The notes beneath the pieces were generated by a model. That model made no database searches. It was not told the DNA's origin and saw only the letters and a list, made by a program, of their open reading frames with translations. A program made the translations under genes and the position numbers. Below, in pieces: positions 48,060-61,200 of a stretch of 64,000 nt of DNA. Numbering within the stretch: the stretch's first letter is position 1; every line of letters starts with the position of its first letter. Origin of the DNA: Paragonimus westermani (lineage: Eukaryota; Platyhelminthes; Trematoda; Plagiorchiida; Troglotrematidae); NCBI GenBank assembly GCA_008508345.1, contig QNGE01000768.1, positions 62,001 through 126,000 of the forward strand. Reading direction: 5' to 3'.

Positions 48060-51000
48060 CCAGCGTTTATGAGGGAGTCTTTTGCTCAGGAGGTTTGTTG
48101 GGCAAATCGATCCAGATGGACGGTTCAGTTGGAACAACGTCAACTCATCTGTTCAACTGGATGAACGCTCCATGCTCTTTAGTTCTACGGTTACTAGCCC
48201 CAGGCTGTCGCAAACGTCCCCAATGAAAGCCTAAAGTAAGTCATAAAGTATTTTGAATCGTTGCTTTAATAATTTAGTTGCTTGGCACCGATACCCAATA
48301 TTCAGTGGCCACATTGGCTTGACTCATACAATAGTAACTCAGGTACGATAGCTCCCGTCTTTCATCATTAGTCACCTGGCCAGGTTGAGTTCGAAGCTTG
48401 ACATAAAGTCATACACCGGTGAATTCCAGTTTGATTGTTGGTAAGCAAGGCAGACTAAGTTTGGAAAAACTTGTTTAAAATGGCTTCGTTTACACCTTCT
48501 TGTTCTACGTTCGTGTAATCGTGTGTTTGTGATAGGGATGTGGACCAATTACCGTCCTCAATTATAGTGCCCGTTTCCGTCACGTAGGCCGAGGTGAGTG
48601 GAATGGTGCGGAAAAACTCGGATAAACAGTCACTTTCGTCGGACAGTGGCGCGGTTTAACGCGATTGATTCACGTACAACAATCTACGGCGTTAAATTAT
48701 AGTAGTTGACAAAACCAATGATGGGCTAAACAACGTGAGGTCGGCACGCCAGGATATCCTTTGCAGATTATGATATACTTCGTACGAGTTCAACTTTTGC
48801 AAGGAGTTGTTATTGACAATTCTGACCAGGATTTTACAATTACATTGGATTAGTGCGAGTTATGTGTGAAAATCATAACGAGTCAACTAGGTCATTAAAA
48901 ATAACAGAGATGATATGGACCACAGTCTACTGGATTAGGGCAGAAGTGTCGGTGGATACATTAGGGGTACATAGGTCTGTCATGTTGGGTGCCTTTGTCA
49001 GTGTTGATTGGGTTACGTTTCCTCAGGTTTCAAATGCATACAGAATGACTTGGCACACGGGCAAGGGTTGTGAAGTCTGATAGCAGTAATCTCGGCCGTT
49101 GTTAGCAATCGCACCCTGAAGCTCTGAAACAGGCTTGAAGAATATTGTAGATGATTCGGAACGCTTCACCGGAATTTATTCGATTAAATAGGAGCCGAAC
49201 GCACTGGAAATGGGGTTTCTCGAACCCATGCGAAGCCATTCCGGTAGATGTTAACGAATTTTCCCAGGCATCTACTTCACCTAACCTAATCTGCTTGAGG
49301 ACAACAGGTGAGGGGGCAGGTGTAGACTGACGAAGAGGAGTTAGGCGAACTATCCATGAGGTGTGGCACCAGTACTGGGAGGATGTTCAACGACACGATA
49401 AATCTTGTGCCGAGTTAGGCACTTTCAATCGAGTTTGAAAATCTACGGCTTATTATTTCACTATTTGCTCCGTCCACAACCGAGAAGCAGGTGAAAATCG
49501 ACTTCTCCTCAGCTGACTGGATCAGCTCGAATTTCTTAAAGAAATGCGAATTTTTATTCAACAGTCTTTCAGGATATACATTGATGGTGAGATATCCCGA
49601 AATGACGTAACTTCCTCCGTGAGAATGTTTTGTGTGCAGATCTTTTGCGCTTCGTTCAACATGGAGGTGGCCAGAAATTACGAAACTACTGGATTCTCCC
49701 AGGTAGCCACTCTTTAATTAGGCCGTTTCTCTCGGTGGAATGTTATATTTATGTAAACCAAAATACCCCTCTGCTTACTAGAAAACAACTGATTTGTCAG
49801 TCAGTTCTAAAGTATACGTCACATTTACTGAAGGCCCAAGATTAGCACGGCTGACAGAAACAGTGACTGGAACTGTGCCGAAGCACAGTTCACTTCACAA
49901 CACACGGATGGGTTATATTTTTTTTCATCAAGTATGGCAACAGTAACAGTATATTTTTCCATGGTCCATAGTCGCCAGAAGCCCACGACCGTTTTCGTGG
50001 TGCTTTCTGCTCACTAACTGCGCGTACTCGGTTGACTCTGCTCCCACATTTCACAACAGGAATGATAAATAGTGAATTTGTGAAATCAGCGACACCTCCA
50101 AATTTTGACGTAATTAACATTTACAAGCTATGGTCCGTGCCGTTTCTGTAGCATCGTGTGTGATCAACATCGCTCTAGTACGCATACCCGGCAAGTGTCA
50201 GCAACCTGAAAACCTCTCCTGAGCTGTTGACAAATATCGGCCACTTAAAATATGTAGTAATTATGCCATCTTTCTTAAATTTCTCTCTGATCATAGTGCA
50301 ACCCGTCTTATTGGGTTCTCTGTTACAAACCCATCAGTGGTTAGAAACAAAAGCTCCAAAGTTATTATTAAAAATTACATTGTATCCAGTGTCGTTTACT
50401 GTTGGAGGTCGCTTCCAGACGTCTTTTGAACAGCAAGGGGAGAACGAAAGCTCAAACAGTGATGATATGCAATCCGGCTGAGTTTTAGTTATTATAGTGT
50501 TCCCAGGAAAATCCTGTTTGACCAAGTGTGCTAAATATTATGCAGATGAGGGATCAATGGCAGCTGTACAGACAGCCATTAAATGTACTGTTTTCTAAAT
50601 CCCGTTTCCAAATTGAAATGAATGGGCTCCAAACCATGTGCGCCCTGTAACAAGACCGAGAAGAAGCGCTGGGTAACACGACTAGAAAATTTGCCAAAAT
50701 TGGCAATAAGTAAAGAATGGAACAAAACTCAACAGCGGAAAATTTTTAAATTTTTGAGGTTAATATTTTGAAACCGGGGTTTATACGGCGACTGAAGACA
50801 AGTCTAAGGAGTAGAGGGGGTCTGAATCACTCCAGCGAATATTTTGTCGTCAAAGTAATCTGCAACTCCCTTAGTATGAACGGTATAAGAAATAAGCTAA
50901 GAATTCGGCGGCTGAATGCATTTAAAAACGTGCAGAACGAAAATATTTGAACTTATGGAGTTCATCGTTGATTGGACACACTTCAAAATTCCTACGTTTG

Positions 51001-52250
51001 ATGTGGTTTAACTTAGCCAAGTGCCTGCAACTTTCCTCTGGCTACTTACATGCATGCGGTCTGCACTTTCAATTCGATCAGCTGAGTGCGCTGACTGTGA
51101 AATGTAGCACCTCTTCGGTGCTGCTGTGAGATGATCAATACAAAACCATATCCCAGACCTGCATTGTAAGCTTCAGAAACATCATTGGTGACAGAGAGGT
51201 CAACAATTTCTGTCACCAAAGAGCTATTCACGATCCCGAGCACACGGTAAAAGTAGTTTGTTCACAATGCAACTGAAGAGCACAAGTCCCAAGTCCAGGT
51301 ACACACTGAACTCGGTGTGCTACGGTGAGGATATTCCAGACTACATGTCAGTTACATGGGTTTCAGAGAAACGCTGACAGAACACGTACGTGCGGGAAAC
51401 CACATTTTAAGTATGCACTCACCAAACATTTATAAACAAGACACTGCCTTCGTGAGAACGTGGACGTGTCTCTTCTTTGAAGGTGCTAACTTCCGGCTTG
51501 ATTTGTCATTCTTCGTTGTGTGATAATTCAAAATTGTCTCAGTTTTTTGGAGTGGTCAGAATAACCACGTGTAGCGAGTAGCGTCGAGTAAAGAATATAA
51601 GCGACCGTTAGTTTCGATTGAGCTATAGCGCAGCAAACGGGTTGACTGAGTCAACAACGTGACCTGCTATAATAATGTGTGTAGCAAAGCAGCAGATCAG
51701 GTACGTGGTCATATGTTATGTTGTCTTCGTCTATTGCGTCATCACGTTAACCAGCCACTTTAAGATGTGTTTATTCATTCCCTATCCTAGACACAAGTGC
51801 ACTCTGTCGACCCGGACGTCAACGTAACTGCAAATGAGCTGATGGATTCAAATGAGAGGCAGTGCGTTTCAATAATATAAGATAGTGGGCGAGGTAAGCA
51901 ACGCTTTGGGTTGAAAGTAGCAAACGATGTTCAGCCTCATAGCATGAGAGAGTAAATGCGGTTTGTAATTTGCAACACACGTCAGTTGTTTTCTTTCTGA
52001 AGGGCACTTTGATCAGTATCTACTTCTTTGCCACTATACACATCTCAGATGTGTGCATCGGCTAGCCTGTCAAGTTATACGTTGGTGATTATGAGCTTCT
52101 TCAGTATGCTTCCTACACTTGTAGGGTTCTGTGAGTCAATGTTAGTACGAGGAATAGTTTGTATGCGAACAGTACGCGTACGAGCCACTTTCAGTGGACA
52201 TGCGGTGTTTCGTATGTGGTATTGATCAGCTGTGCCGTCTGGTGAATAAA
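48060..52250. other. No recognisable gene
   Basis: Short ORFs on both strands without recognisable domains. There is a small perfect hairpin (TTGGTGACAGA at 51,185-51,195 with its complement at 51,209-51,219). Nothing else is recognised. Confidence 0.45.
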
Positions 52251-52320
52251 GTGCCTAGAAAGGCTGGACTGCAACTTGATTCTTCCTCTTGAGAATCGTT
52301 GAGATTTGGCGAGCGGAGTT

Positions 52321-52665
52321 TTAAAGGTCACAAGTAGTAGTTAAATGAATACTAGTTGGAAAAATCAAGACGTTATTCACGCACCGCTGGTGGAAGCTCG
52401 TACAAAGAATAACGTCAGGCAGTTGCGTTGTAATCTTGCTTGAACTTATATCAGCTAGCCTTGGGCTTATTGTACGACCCATCGCCAAACCATCACTCAT
52501 TTCGTGCTGCAGCCCTACAGAACTGAAACGGATATTCTCTGAGCACAGAAATGTATTTTTTCTGAGATAATGTTTGGGAACACACAAAAAATTAATTGGT
52601 TGTTTGGGTGGAACGTTTGTGAATAAATAGATGACATCGATGGCGTACATCATTTGGCGGCTCAT
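52321..52665 (-). mobile_element. Penelope-like element reverse-transcriptase remnant
   Basis: An open frame of 114 codons on the minus strand. IDVIYLFTNVP (Asp10) matches the FDVxSLFTNVP block, SDGLAMGRTISPRLADI (57-73) matches the DGVAMGSPLxPxLADI block, and RCVNNVLIF (94-102) sits where YVDDxL is expected. These three blocks in this order identify a Penelope-like reverse transcriptase rather than an LTR or LINE type. The catalytic Asp pair is Asn-Asn here, so it is dead. Weak continuation is visible to about 52,200 (SPDGTA). No GIY-YIG endonuclease was recognised. Confidence 0.75.
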
Positions 52666-52679
52666 CGGTAGGCTGTATA

Positions 52680-55600
52680 ATGTTCACCCTAGTTAAAAGA
52701 AGTCTCTGCACAATGAGAACTTTGCAATTACATGACAGGGTAGAGGGCGTTAACGAGTCATCCAGAAATCTTATGGAGGGCTGAGGTGTCCAAACAGCAA
52801 ATTGGTCTTACCGACTCAAAATACTCGCATATTTTTCACGTGTCCGTCAAATGAGGTGTACGGTATCACGGTGGTTCTACTTGCTTATATCAAACTCTTG
52901 AGATGTGTTCCTGCAAGAACAGAAAGTGTAGATTCCCTTCTATCCGTTTCTATATCGGTACATTATTGTCCGACGCTCTGCTTATGTGCAACATACTTGC
53001 GTCTGCAAGACTGGTTCTCCTTTCGAGCCTCGGATCAGTCTACAACCTCTAATAAACCTTGTACTCTACAAGACCACAACGACTACAAGCAAATCTGAGG
53101 TTATCTCTCTTAGATGCTCCCGTCGGCCGATTTCGTTGAGACCAAAATTCACTGTCCTAATAATTGGAGCGGATACTTAAAGTCAGGTCCGTTTCGTCAG
53201 TTTGGGTAAACAATTCGCGATTGAACAATATTTTGGCTGTTGATAAACGATGGGTATTTCTTTGGTGTATACCAAAGTCCACTCACATCTGGCCACAGTT
53301 TTTTTTCAGATTGCGGTTCACCCCAGTAGTATTTCAGTTGTGTGTCAGTCTATCCGCACTTTGTAAATCGATTATTCGGCCGAGCGCAAAATTGCTGAAG
53401 CAGAGACCATCTCTTTCGGGTGTGGAAACGGACGTTTGATTCGATGTCACAATTTGCACCTTACCGTTTTTACCGATCAGACCTTAAGAAACACAAACAC
53501 AATCACGCTGACAACATATTGCGCGGTGGTGTAAGCCATGCACGCCAGATTCACATACGAGTATTTCGGGGGGTATGAAGATGAAAATGATTAACCAGTG
53601 CTAACTACGATTACTTGTTTCTTTTTTGTTCTCATGTTGAAAAGGTTTGACTAGAATTTTTGCATATTTAATTTTGTGTGCAACATCATTTTGGTGATTT
53701 CCAAATGAGACGGACAAACATTCGGTACAGACAATTTGCATGTCTAACGAGAGATGATGAGACGGTTGGCAGCACAGACGTTGTGAATGGAAGAAAGGAT
53801 TTTGCATTTTTTGCTGTAACGAAAAACGTCACCGGTGCTAAGCTTTTTTTCTGAGCTCAACAGTGATGTGTTCAGTGTCTACAGCAAATACCTCAAATGT
53901 TTTCACCACTGGTTTGACCGTTATTCTTCCCGATTTTATTGGTATGTGCTCTCACGAAGTGGTGCTTCAGTCTCGCTTTTCCCTGCCGTGAATTTCAGCG
54001 AACCAATGCTGTAGAGTTAACAGTCACGAACATTCCAACAGACAGCATTGTCAACTGTTGCTCATATGTATGAGTGACACTGGAATCAAGTAGATGAAAT
54101 CTGGTCAACATCTCTGTAGATCACGAAAAACAACTCAAGTAATGCATTCGATGCTTGCTTGCCTCAGTATCACAGACACAACGTTGATACACCCCTGTCC
54201 ATCGGAATTTGCAGACGATGGTAACGAAGAATGCAGGATCAGTCATTCCAAGAAGACAGTGTATTTTGAAGCGCATTCTCTGTTTGAGATTGAAGGTACT
54301 AAGCGCGGTTCGCACGTGTTCATGGTTGGCCAACATGCAAGCAAGCTAGCGAAATATTTCTCACATTTTTCTCCCATCAACACTGGAATCCATATTCTTT
54401 GGGGTATGCGGCGACTCTCACCTGGCGGTGGTAAGTGAATGATTCGGACAATTCGTCGCATTTGATAAATTCTTCGAAAATCCTTCGGTAGTTTGCGCGA
54501 CATGATTCTGACTGTGGGCAAGCTGTTGAATTTAACAATGGGTCATTCAACGATCAGTGGCAAAACGCTTGGGAACGCTTTGCAGTATGCGAGCAGTTGG
54601 AAGTTCATGCTAAATTTTCTGTCGATTTGAGTGAACCTAACGCGGCTTCTGTGGTTAATTGTGAATTGTTCTATCCGATCAGTTCAAACAAAAACTATTC
54701 GGCGGTGACTTGAGTGAACAATTAAGCACGTCAACAATATTTGGTTGATTAATATATTTCGTATCGCTAGCAATTCAGTCAGCTTCTAGCACAAGTTACA
54801 ATCTTTGTTGTAAGGAAAACTCGTTGAAGTAGTTGAAACCTTACTAATCCTTATGAATTTACTGCTTCACATTATCGGATGCACATCTGAGACTACTAAT
54901 AGCACAGGCAATTCGCTTCACCATTAAAGTGTCCAAAGGTTTCAAACCTATGTTAAATCATGGGAACTGGAACGATTAAGCCTAGTCCGAACCTGTGGTT
55001 GTTTCTACAGATATAAGCTTATAGTAGAAGCGAATTTCTCCTCCATCCTAATTCAATTTTCACAAACCGTTCAGCTCCCTCAACTACCCAGCATATTTGT
55101 GAGTTCATCGGGTTAAGCGAAGGTTACTACGGCATTTCTCTGGTGGAATTTATCGAAGACATTTTTCTACGTGCACTTGGCATACCGATCTATGTTATTG
55201 CCGTTTTTACAGCTGCCAACGAGGGGTGCAGGCGGTGTGCATTNNNAGCGTAACCTGGTTATAATACCCGTGAAGAATCTCTCCTTACTAGTGATGTGGC
55301 TAATTAAATTGTAGTACTTAAACATACCATAACAACCAATTCAAACTCATTGTTTCCGGTATATAATTTTAATTCCGGAATAGAACGTTTTCGATAACTC
55401 TATCTTCCAATCTAACGCATCAACACACCAAATTCCACTACGCTGGACATTACCACATACATCTCGCATCAGCTGGTAACCAGATCAGTTCGTCTTCATC
55501 TTTTGGAGGCAATTCGGTGAGCGGATAGTGGACTACGAAAATCCGCCTACTACATCAGGTAGATCGGTAACATACACTGTATTCGTTCTCAGTGAAGTAG

Positions 55601-57600
55601 TAACAACACAGGAGACACACTCAGGTTGCATGAGTCCTTCCATCTCGACAGCCGTTGCGACGTAGCCAATTCAGAGAAAACTCATTGGATGTAAACTGTC
55701 AGCTGAAAAGTTAGATCTGCAAAATAGAACTTCTTGAATTCTAGCGGTATCCAGAGTTAAACCACCTACAAGAACCCGTCAAAAAGGTTGTGAGCTGAAG
55801 AACGTTGGCGAGTACTTTATGCATATGATTAAAAAATCAAGATAGTTCTTGTGACAGGGTAGTCACCAAAGCAGTTGTTGCGTTTATCCTGTCATTAACG
55901 AGCGTTGCGTCAATCGGTTGATGAGCGGGCAACAGCGCGTTATTACCAGGGCAACTGTCGCCTACTTGATCGGTAGTGGTTGCAAGTTCAAATCAACCAA
56001 TCCGCCCCGTTGGTAGAGTTCACACGATTCGTGATGGTTGCACTGTTTGGGCCACGAATACCCGAAGAATCTGGTTACAAAGCTAGCTTTGTGGACAGCA
56101 AAACTTTTGCTCAATTAACTTAGTTGTCATGTATCACGAAAGCTCCTTCATTAGTCACACGATTATACTGGATTATCAATGTTTTGCAGAACATCATATT
56201 GACCAAGAGCTACACTTATCCTACTCGATGCATTTAACCTGAAGGTGCCATATCAAAACCGCACTGGATATCATGTGTATAAAACTAACTAACAATGACA
56301 TGTTGAGAATGTGTAATTCAGTATCTGCTTAGTCCTAGTAAACTATGGAAATAATTCAATTGGATATATGGGGTGTAATGAAAAGCTGATTTCTCCAGAA
56401 CATTTTATTTGACCGGAAAAATGGACAAGGGAATTTGTCAAAATTAATTAACTTTTCGAGGCAGAATAGCTGCCACGCATCGCTGGTATCTTGAAATACT
56501 TATGCAACGCTAGTTCAATTGCAAATCCGACACCTAGAGGCTGTAGTTAGGTTTGTCATTTTTGGATCTGTCATAGCAAGACAAAGTGTTAAGTGTGAGT
56601 CAATTAGCGCCTATTATTTCCCACTCTTACTTCTGGGGACACGATATATGCAACGGAAGTTAATGCGAACATATAACTGGAAATTGTTCTACGGGTTCCA
56701 ACAAAGCACTGGCAGATCTATTGATTGCGGAACTTTGAAGCACCTGGCTGAAAATTAAATCTACCTTGTTGTGATCAAAAGTCGGTGTTCCCAGCCACAG
56801 TTCACATAACTTCGATTCTTAATGTGGACCTCGGACATGTGCGGGTCTCACCGGATGGTCGACACTGACCTTTTGCCTCAAGATTTATAAAAACGGGGAA
56901 TTTATAAGACGCAAATCCATACATATCATGGTTGTTGCCAGGCCGTTAGCCCAATTTGCGTAGTTTCCATGCCCATTTTTTCCCCAAGCTCACCTGGCCA
57001 TCACTACACTGCAGTTCCACTGAGCGTGGCATGCTGATCCTCGAACATCAAAAACCTGGCCTTCTAATAGAGGCTGGGAGGCTTGCTGATAAGTCACGGT
57101 TTCGTCACACGAGTGTTGGCTGAGCGAATACTTGTGTGACTGCTAAAGATTTAACGATTTGGCAGTGACGTATGCGTTTCAACAATATACGGTTGAAGTG
57201 ACTCAACCCATGCATGTGCTGATATTCAATCAATTGAAAGTAGCATTTGGATCTTTGTGGATCATACCATTAGTGATTTGACACTGAAGACGGAACACCC
57301 GTTCTAACTCCTGTCTGACAAATCTGTGATTAACTTGACCGTTTATTAAACAAAATTAGATAAATGCAAGCGAATCTGAAAATAAGAATGATAATTCAGG
57401 GGTGTAGCTCGGAGCCAAAAAAAAACGACACCTTTCAAATAATAGTTGACATGACAGTCCTTGTCACCTGCGAGTCAAAAACGAATTATTGCGTAACTTT
57501 TTTGAAGTTTACACAATTTTGGGACACGATGTTCAAGCGTTAAATGGACTGAATGACGAGTAACTTTATGAGAAGCTCAATTTGGACAGGCATGGACAAC
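52680..57600. other. No recognisable gene
   Basis: Short ORFs only; the longest is a 114-codon plus-strand frame at 54,094-54,438 without a recognisable domain. Decayed 5' parts of the Penelope-like element could extend to about 53.0 kb on the minus strand but are not convincing. Confidence 0.45.
55244..55246. other. Three undetermined bases (NNN)
   Basis: The only ambiguous bases in the window. They mark a short assembly or scaffolding gap or a masked error, so the local sequence is uncertain. Confidence 0.95.
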
Positions 57601-57629
57601 TAGCAAGGTGGTAGATGTCGAGAAGCAAA

Positions 57630-58260
57630 ACACATGTGATGATGCGGCATATATCCAGGGTCGTGCTATTACCAACTCAGTTTAAAACTGATCGAGCGAT
57701 TCTAGCCGTCCGTGTACATTTCGGCTCATGTGTGGATAAACATACGCCAGAACCGAAACAACTAATACGTTTTGACCCACTGGGGTTGTTATACTACTGT
57801 GCTACAGGAGTGTGTTTCTGTTGACAGGTTTCAATCGAATATTGCATGCCATTCTTTCTACTACAACGAGGCAAGCAACCAATGCTCCCATTTTATTCTT
57901 CGTGGTCACAGCTACCCAAATATTTTGATTCAGGCTTGGACAACTGGACACGTTAAACTATCGACAGGGTGCTAAAACCAGATGAATCCTCATGTTATTC
58001 AAGATGGTTGTCAAATGAGCTCATAGCTTTATTCATCGGATTCCGATTCCATCTTATCAGGTAAATGATTATAATCCTTTCGTATTTAACACACTGTTCT
58101 ACTTGTTTTTATTAGTTGTCTGTGCCACTCTCATGTTCGATAACCTCTGGTACATGTGTTATTGTTGTGCTAATTATTTCGTTCTCCTACGGATGCCATG
58201 TTTAAGCGCAAGGCTTCAAAGAGATGAAGGCTTTTTAACTATTTCATTCAATTAATTCGT
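57630..58260 (+). repeat. Paralogous segment Y (pair of 4.9-5.6 kb)
   Basis: Flanking similarity to segment X extends at least from AGGGTCGTGC (about 57,658) through CATGTGTGGATA (57,728) to TGTTATTGTTGTGCTAATTATTTCGTTCTC (about 58,155) and ATGTTTAAGCGCAAGGC (58,198). X has TTTGCTGTTGTTTTGCAAATCACTTCATTCTC and ACGTTTGAACGCAAGAC in the same order. Confidence 0.52.
57828..57975 (+). pseudogene. PAN/apple-like Cys-rich exon, copy Y
   Basis: The acceptor TTTCTGTTGACAG ends at 57,827, and 48 open codons follow to TAA at 57,973-57,975: FQSNIACHSFYYNEASNQCS and onwards. It aligns with copy X at 5,106. The core S-F-x-Y-x-E-A-x-N-Q-C is shared, but the first Cys of copy X is Phe here. About 25 codons in, the two copies drift out of frame: SQLPKYFDSGLDNWTR in another frame of Y matches SRLPNYLDSGLGNWTR of X, so one copy has an indel. 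Both carry a stop where the other has sense. The PAN call rests on the cysteine pattern. Confidence 0.42.
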
Positions 58261-58299
58261 GTTGGTTGGTTATTGGAACATTTCTGATCGGTGGTGGGA

Positions 58300-61200
58300 A
58301 GTGAAATAATGTTCTGAACTAATGAAAATTGCCTAACAAAACTTGTGGTCTTAAATTGTATTTTGTTGTAATAACAGCTCACTCAGCCGATTGGTTCAAA
58401 TCTGCACATTCCGGTGTAGAGGTGAACAGAAGAAGTTGTGCCTATCGCATTAATGATATGCCGCACATCAATAGTTGAAAAGGTGAACAAAAACAGATTT
58501 TTCAAAAATGTTGACAATGTGTGTTTCGAATCGATTGGAACCAGCAAAAGAGACAGCACGCCCAAACGCGGGTCTTAACTACCACGTTAAGACGTCACCA
58601 TCATTCAACCAAGTGTTTGTCATAAAGATACAGAATTGACATCTGAATTTACTTGTCAACCCCACCTGAAAATTCAAACACTGAATGGGATCGTTGATTT
58701 CTGTTCTTAATCACAAATAACTAGATTTGTGTCACAACGATGGTTCACAAACGTGTCATCCTCACTTCGCTTTCACGCATCACGGATGCACAATTAACGT
58801 CAACCGACACAGACAAGTTTAGTTTGTCTGCAGACAGAAATATGTAAGAAGCAAACTCTCATATTACTCGATCTCTAATACCCGTTTTATTGTTTGATAA
58901 ATATTGGGGTGTACGTGATTTTGCTCCCATGAATAATGGCTATTTGGAAACAGTGATTAGTATGCTGGTGAAACGTAAATACTCCCGAGCAGGTAACAAA
59001 TAAATGTGGGTTTCATGTGTAATAGAACGAAATTACCTGTTGAGTTTTGAGGTCGGTAATATGGTTGTATATTACGCTGCGACAAAATTGACATGCATGA
59101 AATACTGACTGATGGAAGAATTATATGAATAAGAATATTTTGAAGTGAAACGCTGCGATCGCACAATAAAGGTAATTCAATTTCGATCCTTTTCGGTAAA
59201 TATTTCACTGGTTAGTTTTCATAAACCATTGATTCCGTACCGAATTTTCAACTAACTTAATCAAAAGATGTGGCTTGTGTGATAACCAGGCCACTTTGCA
59301 AATTTGCATTTCAGGTTGTCAAGGATGCGTTGAATCGATAGACCGTTTAGTTGTATTTTGTGTAATAAATGAACATGCGTAACACTATGTGTAATGGGTT
59401 GTTGTAAGTATTCCATTCATACGCATTGTACTATATATAGCCTGGTGTTCAGTAAACAAAAGTTGGTTGCTTTTAATGCTTAGGTCACTGTCAATTATTG
59501 CTACATGGTTAAACCTTTATTCTCATGTCTCAATCCAAGTATATCAGACGTATATTACTAGCCTCGCCACAGTGGTTTCCTCTTATAAATATTCAGCTTT
59601 CTGGAAAGTAACGTGAAACAAAACTCCGCTTGATCGTTGTCAGTGCACGAGGAAAAGGGCGAAATCGTCTGGAAGGTATCACACGGAACTCTGTCTCGAT
59701 TATGGCGCTAACACCAACAATGCATCATTGAATTTAATGAACAGTGATCGAGCAAGGTGTGAAAGACGGAATCTGAATCTCATTCAATGTCTTTCATCCA
59801 ACGATTCTGAACTGTATACCTGCGGAAACGAGCAACTGTATTCGTTCCGGTTAAGATGAAGTGAGCTGAAGGGTAGACTAAGTGAAATTCATTCACGAAA
59901 TTAGTTTCTCTCCACAAGGATGAATGAGGTATGCATCGAAGACAAGGTTTTCAAATACTCACGGATATCGCAGTGGTACGGAAGATTGACAAGCACACAC
60001 TTAGCTGTGAATTTCCTTCCTGCCTATGCTGCGTCAATAAAACTTTTATTGATCAAACAGATAGTCACGGGTATGTGAACTCATTATTGACTATGAACAA
60101 AAATAGTGCATGCATATTTGAATCTGGTGCTATTTTGCAAATGGTCACAAAAAAAGATAACAAGGTTGAACGGTTTGTTTCGTTTGTCTGTTGAACGAAT
60201 AAAACTGACTATACATTTGCAGCTGAGTTTAAACAATGCTTGTTATATTGAGCGGTTTTCAACAGGCATGATTCGCCCAAACTCGTTGCCCCGTATGTTA
60301 AGTGAATGTCATAATTTCTAAAACTTTACAGCATATGACACACAACTGATGAAAAAACACTATGAACTGAATGATTTTACAAGCAATAAAGTGTGTGTAA
60401 ACCACCAAACACTACTACGTGAAACGTTACAGAATGATATGCGGTAGGTTCTCAAAGCAGTGTGTTTGCCAAACATGCATAGTGCTGTCCCATCCGCACG
60501 GCAAACGACAAAGTTCGTCAGGTAGAGATGAGCACTCACGCCAACATCTGCATCAAACAAATTGAGCTAGTGTTGTGTACGTTGTTCATTTCAGAACCGA
60601 CATGCAAGAAGGTTTGTAAATGAATGGTACCTCTTGACTATGTAGAGTGCGTTGTACTCGATCTCACGTGTAGAATCAGGTGACGCTATAACACAATTAT
60701 AAACAAGGCGGAAACCGGGTGCCATTATTTCTGTAATTTAGACAGCACAAAATTGCAACCATTCCGAATCAAGTCTTGGCGAATCACGCCTAGATTGGAC
60801 GGCAAACTATGGAAATTCTTCTTGGCAACACAAGTGGCAAGATCCATTGATATTCCGAATATCCATCTCAGTGCTGGAACAATATTTCAACTTTCCCAAC
60901 TGGATTCTGAATTATTCCACAGTCACAATTATGAGGATGTGTTACTGACACGATGAAACACATTAAAAAGCTGATCAGTCCTATGAATAAGAGTCATTAG
61001 AGGTTCAAATAATTCGTTACCTGCAAGATTTTTCGCCTCGATTTTAGCCCGCGTTAAGTGACAAAGCAGGAGTTAAAGAAAGCGGCAATTGTAAACATTA
61101 TCCATAGCGATCATAGTGAAACAAGTATCAATCATGCTAACGATGACGAATGACTTGAGAAATACAAATAAGCTGATTTTTTTATTTTCTGAGTGTTACC

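Noticed and set aside
55960..56020. tRNA gene (GTTCAAATC-like B-box near 55,985)
   Set aside because: The T-arm does not pair and no cloverleaf can be drawn around it.
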